In this document: piece after piece, positions 45,077 through 52,161 of the stretch
Layout of the letters: the number at the start of each line of letters is the position of its first letter
Position numbering within the stretch: position 1 is the stretch's first letter
From: Gemmatimonadota bacterium
GTDB lineage: Bacteria; Latescibacterota; UBA2968; UBA8231
NCBI GenBank assembly: GCA_009841115.1
Contig: VXML01000084.1
Location: forward strand, 38,297-102,296
Length of the DNA: 64,000 nt
Reading direction: 5' to 3'
Position numbers and translations under genes: made by a program
The notes under the pieces: generated by a model
Databases searched by the model: none
Told to the model about the DNA's origin: nothing
What the model saw: the letters and a program-made list of their open reading frames with translations, nothing else

Positions 45077-45096
45077 GAGTTATAGGGAGTCCACGC

Positions 45097-46242
45097 TCAA
45101 TTTCCAGAGGGATCCAACGGGCTGGCAAAGCGCTGGCCAAGCCGGAACAAATCGCCCAGTGGATTTTCGCGATCCTCCAAGGCGTCGGCTATAACCGGTC
45201 CAATGGAGCCGCCGAATTTAAAGCCGTGGCCGCTGCCACACCCGGCAATGAGAATCCCCCGCGTCGCCGGGGCCCAATCGATGACGAAGTGGTCGTCGGG
45301 CGTATTAGTGTACAGGCAGGCGCGCCCCCCCACCAGTCGGGCCCCTTCCAGCGCGGGCAGGCGCTGGGCGACAAAGGCGCGAGCCTGATCGAGAAAGTCG
45401 GGGCTGGGTTGGCGGTCGGCTTCGGGCTCGGCGCGCTCCACTTTACTGTCCTCGGCGATTTTGACGTATCCTTCCCGCAGCAACGGGAAGCCGTACCAAG
45501 CCGTCTCGGAACTCAGCGCTGTCCACACGGGAAACACCTTCTGGGCGAATTTTTCGGGATCGACCGGGACCAAGAAGGCCATTTGCTGTCGCGTTATGCG
45601 CAGGTAGTCCTTTAACGTGGGAAAAAGCCTCACCACCCAGGCACCAGCGGCGACCACGACGCGGTCGAACAGAGGCCGCTCTGACCCTATGGCTAGGTGA
45701 ATCCCCCGTTCGGTCTCATCCATGGCCTGCACAGGAGTGTGAGAGTGGATAGCAACGCCCTGGTCCCGGGCCAGATCGGCCAAATCGGCCACGGCCTGAC
45801 CGCTGCGCAAATAGCCGGACCAAGGATCGTAAAAGAGCGCGTCGTCGTCCTGTACGGCGAATTGGGGAAAGCGCTGGCGGACCTGAGTCGGGCTCAGCAC
45901 TTCGACCGTCTTTCCCCGCTGGTGCAGCGTCTCCAAGCCGCGGCGAGCCGGGCTGTCGGCGGGCAAATCGCCCCAGATATTGAGCTTACCAGTCTGATAA
46001 TAGATAGTCCGGCTGAGTTGGTCGTGCCACCGACGCCACTGGTGCGCGGCCCGCTCGACCAACTCGTGGTAGGTCTCCTCGGGATAGCTGGTGCGGCGAA
46101 TGACTTTGGACACGTCGGTCGAGGAGGCATCTGGACAGGGGATGGGGCCGCGTTCAAAAAGGGTGACTCGGTGGCCCCGCCGGTTGAGTTCCAAAGCAGC
46201 GGCCAAGCCAAAAATCCCCGCCCCTACAATGCCGACGCGCAT
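45097..46242 (-). CDS. FAD-dependent amine/sarcosine oxidase-like protein (DAO family)
   Basis: The 381-residue flavoprotein begins MRVGIVGAGIFGLAAALELNRRGHRVTLFERG, a GxGxxG FAD site. It continues with SSTDVSKVIRRTSYPEETYHELVERA (typical of monomeric sarcosine or N-methyltryptophan oxidases), FDRVVVAAGAWVVRLFP, and a C-terminal GCGSGHGFKFGGSIGPVIADAL. It should oxidise a secondary or primary amine on a small molecule. ATG 46242 is four bases after the stop of the RND gene, so it is the last gene of the tolC operon. The longer reading from 46398 lies within the RND gene. Its tie to lipid export is unclear. Confidence 0.88.
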   Translation of the reverse strand: MRVGIVGAGIFGLAAALELNRRGHRVTLFERGPIPCPDASSTDVSKVIRRTSYPEETYHELVERAAHQWRRWHDQLSRTIYYQTGKLNIWGDLPADSPARRGLETLHQRGKTVEVLSPTQVRQRFPQFAVQDDDALFYDPWSGYLRSGQAVADLADLARDQGVAIHSHTPVQAMDETERGIHLAIGSERPLFDRVVVAAGAWVVRLFPTLKDYLRITRQQMAFLVPVDPEKFAQKVFPVWTALSSETAWYGFPLLREGYVKIAEDSKVERAEPEADRQPSPDFLDQARAFVAQRLPALEGARLVGGRACLYTNTPDDHFVIDWAPATRGILIAGCGSGHGFKFGGSIGPVIADALEDRENPLGDLFRLGQRFASPLDPSGN

Positions 46243-46246
46243 GGGG

Positions 46247-48646
46247 CTAGAGCTTTTCAGTGCGGCGCTCGCGGATTTGCAGCAGGGCCGGCAGCAGGGT
46301 GACAGACGTGATAAAACAGGACCCCAAGCCCACCAGCGAGAGCACGCCAATCGACGTAAGCGCCGGATGGATAGCTGGCACCAATCCCGAGAAGCCAACC
46401 ATCGTCGTCAGCGACGTACCCAACAGCGCGAGCCCGGTCGTGCGCAACACCAAGCGCAGCGAGCCGCGGCCGACTTCTTGATAGCGGTGAAAGATGTGGA
46501 CGCTGTTGTCAATGCCCATGCCAATGATCGTCGGGAAGGCGACCATGTTGTAGAGGTTGAGCTTGATGTCAAACACATACATGAAGCCCACGACCCACAC
46601 CAAGGCGTTCAAAAGCGGCGTGAGCACCAGCAGGGTATCGACAAAACTTCGCAGGTCGATGAGCAACACCACCGCGACGACCGCAAGCGTGAGGATCACG
46701 GCAAGGGAGCTGTCTTCGAGCATGACCTTGAGCATTTCGGCGACGATGATGTGCGAGCTAGAGGCTATGTAGGTCTTGCCCGTCGGCGTTTCAATGTGGC
46801 TGATTTCCTCGGCAAAGCGGATGGCGTCTTTCCCGTCCTTGAGCTCGACTGCGGCGTTGATCGCCACGAAGTTGAGAATGTTGCCCTCCTTGTCCTTGAA
46901 CTCATTGGTCAAATCCGCGGGCAGGTCGTAGAGCGTGAGCTTCTCCACGTCGAGGTACGGGCGCAGCGAGTCCAGTTTAGCCCGCTCGCTCTCGCTAAAC
47001 AGGCTCTCTTCCCGGTCGAGCAAAGCGCGGATGTCGGCGATGAGCGCCAGCTTGGCGTCTTGGTCTTGCGGCAGTGCGGAGTACACACTCTTGACATTGA
47101 GGACCGTGGAGGAGTCGCCGTTGGCGGCCTTGATGGCCTCGACTGTGCGAACCACCTCCATGGCCTCGTCGTAGCTTTCAGTCAAGACAATGGCCGGCGA
47201 GCGGCCTTCCTTCAGGCTCTGGGGCAGGCTGCCCTTGTTGATGTTGGGCGGCGGCGCAGGCTTGAGCTTGCTGAAGTCGTATTCAAATTCCAAGTCGCCG
47301 AGATGGTACAGCGAGTACCCAGTGATCACTGTGCCTATCAACAAAGTGGCCCAAGGCTTTGGATAGCGACCAGTGCGCCACAAGACGCTGCGCTTGCGGA
47401 TGGGGATGACTAACCGCAGGCGCTCGGCGAGGACGATAAAGGCCGGGCATATCGCGACCATGGCCACCAGCGAGAACAGGATGCCAGTGCCGACGATAAA
47501 ACCGAACTCCGAGAACCCCTTAAAATCCGTCAACAGCAGCGAATAGAAGGCGATCGAGGTAGTGACCGCCGTCGTCGCCAGAGCCTTGCCCGTGTATCGG
47601 ACGGTCACGGTCAGGGCCTGTTCGATGTCCATGCCTCGGCGGTGGGCCTCGCGGTAGCGAGCGAAGATGTGGATGCCAAAATCGATACCCAGCCCAAAGA
47701 GGATGGCGAACAGCCCCACGGTGATCATGTTGAGGCTGCCGATGGCCAAGTAGGTGACGCCAAAAGTCCAAGTTAGGCTCATTATCAACGGCAAGGTGAT
47801 GAAGAGCGAGCCAACTACTTGGCGGAAGAACAGGGTGATGAGCAGCAGCACGCCGACAATGCTGTATAAGGCCGTTGACTTGAGGTCTCGTATAATAATC
47901 GTGAATTGGTTGGCGCTGTTTTGGAAGCTACCCTTGTACACGCATTCGATACTCGGGTGAAAGCGCTCCGGGCCGATGGCGGCAATGGTCTGGTCGATAT
48001 GGTCGATCAGGTCCTGCGAAAAGGCGACATCCGTGGTAAGTCCGGCTGGATAGAGCCGGAGGATGACGCCGTTGCCCTCCTGCGTGATGAAGTACTGGCG
48101 ATACTGCTCTGGGACCGCGGCCGCCTCGCCATCTTGCTGGTACTTGGCCTCGATATCCGAAAAGTCGAGCACCTGCTCTTCCTCGTCGTCAAAGGCAAAG
48201 TAGAGCGGCGACTGCTTGAGCTTTTGCAGCTCTATGTGTTCGTCGAGGCGGCGGTTGATCTCTTGCAGGTCCTCTAAGTTCATGTAGAGGAGCTGGTTTT
48301 TTTCGAGCAGATCCTTTTTGCTATCGAAGCGGCTTACCGAGCTAATCAGCGGACTATGTTCGAGCGAATCGGCCAAGACCTGCATGAAGGAAACGGCCGC
48401 GTCCAAATCGTCGCTGGTAATGACGACCATCAGCGGACCGATGCCGCCGATGCGGGCCTTGATGCGGTTGAGTTCCCTGACGCTGACGTAGTCGTCGGAC
48501 AGCAGGTCGGCGAAGTCGGTCTTGATGTTTCCGGCCAGCTTGGCGGCAAAAAACCCGGCAAATACCGACAGTATCGTGGCCAGCGCAATTATGCCGATGT
48601 AGTGGTGGTAGATGTAGCGAACCAAGCGCTGGTGGCTTATGGGCAT
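46247..48646 (-). CDS. RND-superfamily (MMPL/HpnN-like) transporter
   Basis: The 799-residue inner-membrane exporter has the 12-helix RND layout in two halves. Helix 1 (IGIIALATILSVFAGFFAAKL) and a periplasmic domain (about 40-260) are followed by helices 2-6 with FGLGIDFGIHIFARYREAHRRG. A second periplasmic domain (about 460-640) and helices 8-12 with IGMGIDNSVHIFHRYQEVGRG complete it. The GxGIDxxxH motifs are those of MMPL/HpnN proteins that move hydrophobic lipids such as hopanoids. Its neighbours (MlaC protein, TolC) strengthen a lipid-export role. It starts ten bases after the mlaC-like stop. Confidence 0.92.
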   Translation of the reverse strand: MPISHQRLVRYIYHHYIGIIALATILSVFAGFFAAKLAGNIKTDFADLLSDDYVSVRELNRIKARIGGIGPLMVVITSDDLDAAVSFMQVLADSLEHSPLISSVSRFDSKKDLLEKNQLLYMNLEDLQEINRRLDEHIELQKLKQSPLYFAFDDEEEQVLDFSDIEAKYQQDGEAAAVPEQYRQYFITQEGNGVILRLYPAGLTTDVAFSQDLIDHIDQTIAAIGPERFHPSIECVYKGSFQNSANQFTIIIRDLKSTALYSIVGVLLLITLFFRQVVGSLFITLPLIMSLTWTFGVTYLAIGSLNMITVGLFAILFGLGIDFGIHIFARYREAHRRGMDIEQALTVTVRYTGKALATTAVTTSIAFYSLLLTDFKGFSEFGFIVGTGILFSLVAMVAICPAFIVLAERLRLVIPIRKRSVLWRTGRYPKPWATLLIGTVITGYSLYHLGDLEFEYDFSKLKPAPPPNINKGSLPQSLKEGRSPAIVLTESYDEAMEVVRTVEAIKAANGDSSTVLNVKSVYSALPQDQDAKLALIADIRALLDREESLFSESERAKLDSLRPYLDVEKLTLYDLPADLTNEFKDKEGNILNFVAINAAVELKDGKDAIRFAEEISHIETPTGKTYIASSSHIIVAEMLKVMLEDSSLAVILTLAVVAVVLLIDLRSFVDTLLVLTPLLNALVWVVGFMYVFDIKLNLYNMVAFPTIIGMGIDNSVHIFHRYQEVGRGSLRLVLRTTGLALLGTSLTTMVGFSGLVPAIHPALTSIGVLSLVGLGSCFITSVTLLPALLQIRERRTEKL

Positions 48647-48655
48647 GGCAGAGGT

Positions 48656-49291
48656 TTAATCCTCAGTTTCACCGCCTGAAGGCGGCGAGAGAACCGCTTC
48701 GCGTAGGCGGGTCAACTGCTTGTCGAGTTGGGCGATGAGCTTCTCGTAGCCATTTTTCTCGATGTAGCGGGCATAGCGCCGCCGGTTGCCCTCGGCCGTG
48801 CTGACGCCGTCGATTACCAAGTCGTATATCCGCCACACGCCCTCCACCCGATGGAGCCTGTACTCGATCTCTATTTCCTCATCCCGCACAGGTGCCAGCG
48901 CTTGGACGACGGCGGCGTCTTCTTGCACCTCGGCCGACTCGTAGCGGATATCGCCCTCGCGATAATAACGGGAAAAACTGTCGAAATTCTGCTCGCGGAT
49001 GATGCTACTGAAAGTTTCAACGAAGTAGTCGCGCTCGTCTGGAGAGCGTTCTTCCCAGTGATCCCCCAAGGCGAGGCGGCTCAATTCCCGAAAGTCAAAG
49101 GCCGCGTTGATGTGCTGCTTGATCTCTTCCCGCACGGCCGGGGGCAGCGAGTCGGCCGGTGCTTCGGCGAGGATGGCCTGCACCTCGGCGTCGTGGCTTT
49201 TGAGGAAGACGATGGGATCGTCATCTTCTGCAGCCGCGCTGGCAGCCGCAATGCAGAGGGCCACCCACGCGGCGCACCATAGCGTTTTCAT
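48656..49291 (-). CDS. MlaC/Ttg2D-family periplasmic lipid-binding protein
   Basis: The 211-residue protein has a signal peptide (MKTLWCAAWVALCIAAASAAAE) and the MlaC/HpnM fold pattern: INAAFDFRELSRLALGDHWEERSPDERDYFVETFSSIIREQNFDSFSRYY, then EIEYRLHRVEGVWRIYDLVIDGVSTAEGNRRRYARYIEKNGYEKLIAQLDKQ. Proteins of this type shuttle phospholipids or hopanoids across the periplasm. ATGA overlap (49288-49291) couples it to the DUF3047 fusion upstream, and the RND gene follows closely. No mlaD, mlaE or mlaF homologue is present, so the RND protein is the likely membrane partner. Confidence 0.9.
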   Translation of the reverse strand: MKTLWCAAWVALCIAAASAAAEDDDPIVFLKSHDAEVQAILAEAPADSLPPAVREEIKQHINAAFDFRELSRLALGDHWEERSPDERDYFVETFSSIIREQNFDSFSRYYREGDIRYESAEVQEDAAVVQALAPVRDEEIEIEYRLHRVEGVWRIYDLVIDGVSTAEGNRRRYARYIEKNGYEKLIAQLDKQLTRLREAVLSPPSGGETED

Positions 49292-50592
49292 CGTGAATTC
49301 TCCCCTGAGTACGCGCCGTTGGAGACGGGAAGTCCGCCGCAGTGATTGACAACGCGCCCGCCGTCAAAGGCCTCGCGCGTCCAGACTCGCACATCTGCGT
49401 AGTACGCCTCGGCGTACGAACGAGTCGAGTTGGCGTCTGTCAGCAGCCCCAAGCCGATGGTGCGCTTAGCCGGCCGACCGCCTAACTTTTCTCGGTGGTG
49501 CTTTTCCAAGTCAACGACCTCAAAGGTCCACTTGCCCAAGTTGGCCGCGCCGCTTTCGACGACGAAGAACCAAGGCCGGAATATCTTGTCGCGCCGGCCC
49601 ACCGTGCCTTCGGGCAAGGTCGTGCTCCACACGTATTTGAGCTGTTTGGGAACCCCCAGCCAATTCTTGGAGAATATAACGTACAAACCAGCCGCGCTGT
49701 CGTTGGCGTCGTCGAGAAACTCGTTGCCACCTAGCGGCAAGGCCGTGGCCCGCCAGCACCAAGTCATAATCGGGTACTCGCGGGGATTCCAGTGGACGAA
49801 TTTCCCCAAGATGACCGAATGGCTCGAATCGCGCGCCGCCATGTAGCGCCGTGGCTTCGACCCGAGCTCAGCCGAGGGTCGGCCCTCTACGCGGTAGAGC
49901 ACGGGTTTGAGCCGGTCCTTTTTCTTCCACGGCCCCCACTCCATCGGCTGCGACCCATCCCAAGTAGCGGCAAAGTCCTCGAGGACGACGTACTCGCGCT
50001 CGGCGAGTTGGGCCTCCATTACCGGCGGCGAATGGCCACCGTCAATCAGCGATTGGTAGCGACGCCTGTAGTGGCTGGAGACGGGCCTGCCGTCAATCTT
50101 CAGCTCGGCGACTTTCCAAGTTCCGTCTGCGAGAATCAAGTCGGCCTCCACGCCGAGTGAGTGCGTAGCCAATAACGCACTAAGCTGCGCACGGCCCCGC
50201 TGGCCATTCACTTCGAGGCTATCCAAGCGCAAACCGCGCAAGTCCTCAGCAGCTAGCTGGGCTGCCAAGTCAGCGCTGAGGCGATGCTGGTAGGCCCTAG
50301 CTAGTCGGCTGCGATAGTGCTCGACGAGGCTTGTAAAACGCGGGCTGGATAGCAGGCTCCGGTATGCGTCCAGCGACTCTTCGAGATAGTCACCAAAAGT
50401 CGCTGCAGTGAATTCGTCCACGGCCAAGTGCTCGCTCACCAGACGGTCGGCCGAGCCAGCGCGCTCGCGGTTGGGAGCCTCTAGCAGCGCGTTTAGCCGC
50501 GCCACAGCCGCCGTCGCCCAAGCCGCGTCGGCCCAGCCGTCACCTGGGCTAGCCAACGCCAACAGCACGACCGCGCTAAGGAGTTTCATCAT
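49288..50592 (-). CDS. MlaC-like/DUF3047 fusion protein, secreted
   Basis: The 434-residue protein has a signal peptide (MMKLLSAVVLLALASPGDGWA). Residues about 25-200 look like a diverged MlaC domain (LAVDEFTAATFGDYLEESLDAYRSLLSSPRFTSLVEHYRSRLA, ADLILADGTWKVAELKIDGRPVSSHYRRRYQSLI). Residues 205-420 are DUF3047 (YVVLEDFAATWDG, PIMTWCWRATALPLGGNEFLDDANDSAAGLYVIFSK, LKYVWSTTLPEG, RTIGLGLLTDANSTRSYAEAYYADVRVW), a beta-sandwich of unknown function. It overlaps the tolC-like gene by 17 bases and the mlaC-like gene by four. A dedicated lipid-binding adaptor is the best guess. Confidence 0.75.
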   Translation of the reverse strand: MMKLLSAVVLLALASPGDGWADAAWATAAVARLNALLEAPNRERAGSADRLVSEHLAVDEFTAATFGDYLEESLDAYRSLLSSPRFTSLVEHYRSRLARAYQHRLSADLAAQLAAEDLRGLRLDSLEVNGQRGRAQLSALLATHSLGVEADLILADGTWKVAELKIDGRPVSSHYRRRYQSLIDGGHSPPVMEAQLAEREYVVLEDFAATWDGSQPMEWGPWKKKDRLKPVLYRVEGRPSAELGSKPRRYMAARDSSHSVILGKFVHWNPREYPIMTWCWRATALPLGGNEFLDDANDSAAGLYVIFSKNWLGVPKQLKYVWSTTLPEGTVGRRDKIFRPWFFVVESGAANLGKWTFEVVDLEKHHREKLGGRPAKRTIGLGLLTDANSTRSYAEAYYADVRVWTREAFDGGRVVNHCGGLPVSNGAYSGENSR

Positions 50593-51943
50593 CGCGTGGG
50601 ATCAGTTCGAGACCGCCCGTGGCCTTTTCGAGACGGGCGACGCTGAGGTTGAAGTCGTACAGGGCTTCGCCGTAGGCTTGTTCGCGGCGGGCCCAAGTCT
50701 CAAAGGCGGCGATCAATTCGCCGATGGTCTGCGGATCGAACTCAAAATCGTCGCGGGCTTCCCGCAGCCACTGCCGGGCCAACTGCCGGCTCTTGCGCGC
50801 ATCTTGCAAATCGCGGTCGGCGCGGCGATAGTCCAAATAGGCGCGGTGGACATCTAAGCGGATCCCTTCCTGCGCACTCGGTACGCGCACTTCGAGCGCG
50901 CGGTATTCAGCACGCGCCCTATCTACATCCGCAGCTAACAAGTGCCATTCCAAGGATTGCCGCACTCCAATAAAGACGCCGCCGTTGAAAAAGTTAAACT
51001 CGTCTTTGACGAATGGGTTCCGCTGATCCGTGCGCCCAGGAGCCACGGCATAGCGCAAGCCACCGCCGACAAACACTTGGGGCTGGTACGCAGCGCGAGC
51101 CGCTTGTGTGAGGGCCTGTTTGGCGGCGAGACCCGCTTGCAGCTTGCGCCATTCCGGCCGCAGGTTGAGGGCCTGTGCGACCAATTCGTCTACGAACGGG
51201 ACCGAGACTGCCACCGGCGCGAGTCGCTCGGCCCGGAGCAGGAGCGGCGCATCGCTGGGCAGGCCCGTGCGCCAAGCCAGCGCCGACCGCGCCAAGGCCA
51301 ATTGGTCGCCCACCTCGCGCTGCTGCACGGCCAAATCGAGCTGGGCCAGCCGCAGCTTGTAGCGGTCGGACGACGAGAGCGAGGGATCGTCGTCCAACTC
51401 CTCAGCTCTGCTGGCTAGCTCATCACTCACGCGCCGCGCCAAGGCGTCTAAGTCTTGCGCCAACAGCAGTCCGTAGTACAGCTCCTTGACGGCAAAAGCC
51501 ACGTCCAACTGGGTCTGCGACAGGTCGGACTGCTCCACATCGACCCCTCGGGTGGCGGCCTCGTTTAAATGGCGACCGAGGCTAAAGGGATAGAGCGGCT
51601 GCACAAATTGCAACTCAGCGCGCGCAAAAGGCCCCAAGGATCGGAACCCCGTAGTATCGGCCGGCGGGTTGAACACGCTGCCCATGGCGTCTGGGACTAG
51701 GCCGCTTTCGCTGTCGATGCGCAGGCGGGGAAGGATTTTGGCGGCCGCAGCTTGGCGGCGGCGAGCGTCCGCCGACTCGACCTTCCAGCGGCCACTCGCA
51801 ACCTCGCCATCGCGGTCCAAGGCGCGGTCGATAAGCTCAGTCAGCGTCCAGCGCTTGTCGGGCATTTGGGCACGGACCGGGAAGGCGGGCAAGCACATGG
51901 CGAGGATACAAACCCCCAGCCATAAGGGAGCGCAATTTTGCAT
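50576..51943 (-). CDS. TolC-family outer-membrane efflux protein
   Basis: The 455-residue protein has a signal peptide (MQNCAPLWLGVCILAMCLPAFPVRAQ) and two OEP repeats of long helices with short barrel strands. These are LTELIDRALDRDGEVASGRWKVESADARRRQAAAAKILPRLRIDSESG and the second repeat with LNLRPEWRKLQAGLAAKQALTQAARAAYQPQVFVGGGLRY. It should form the outer-membrane exit duct for the downstream RND exporter. No periplasmic membrane-fusion protein is encoded in the operon; the MlaC proteins may take that place. It is the promoter-proximal gene. Confidence 0.9.
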   Translation of the reverse strand: MQNCAPLWLGVCILAMCLPAFPVRAQMPDKRWTLTELIDRALDRDGEVASGRWKVESADARRRQAAAAKILPRLRIDSESGLVPDAMGSVFNPPADTTGFRSLGPFARAELQFVQPLYPFSLGRHLNEAATRGVDVEQSDLSQTQLDVAFAVKELYYGLLLAQDLDALARRVSDELASRAEELDDDPSLSSSDRYKLRLAQLDLAVQQREVGDQLALARSALAWRTGLPSDAPLLLRAERLAPVAVSVPFVDELVAQALNLRPEWRKLQAGLAAKQALTQAARAAYQPQVFVGGGLRYAVAPGRTDQRNPFVKDEFNFFNGGVFIGVRQSLEWHLLAADVDRARAEYRALEVRVPSAQEGIRLDVHRAYLDYRRADRDLQDARKSRQLARQWLREARDDFEFDPQTIGELIAAFETWARREQAYGEALYDFNLSVARLEKATGGLELIPRDDETP

Positions 51944-52037
51944 GTCAATGGGAAATCTCAGCAGCGGAAGAGGCGGAATTCGCGGTGGTAGCGCGGGTCT
52001 GTCATTATTTTTATAACTTGTTAAAAATAGTTAAGTT

Positions 52038-52066
52038 AATATACAGACTGCGCCATTTATCGTCAA
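52038..52066 (-). promoter_or_regulatory. sigma-70-type promoter of the tolC-RND operon
   Basis: Read on the minus strand, TTGACG (52066-52061) and TATATT (52043-52038) are separated by exactly 17 bases. The elements are the same hexamers as at the tRNA-Gly promoter. It lies 95 bases upstream of the tolC-like ATG, leaving an AT-rich leader. Confidence 0.6.
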
Positions 52067-52091
52067 TGTAAACGCCCGTCTGCTTCTTGGA

Positions 52092-52120
52092 TTGTACAAC
52101 ACCCGGACCCTATGTTTTAT
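52092..52120 (+). promoter_or_regulatory. possible promoter of the uvrA gene
   Basis: TTGTAC (52092-52097) and TTTTAT (52115-52120) are 17 bases apart, 41 bases before ATG 52162. The match is moderate, and a repeated CCTATGTTTT surrounds the -10. Confidence 0.3.
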
Positions 52121-52161
52121 GCACCTATGTTTTGCTTAAAATGCGCGAATAGACGGGCACC

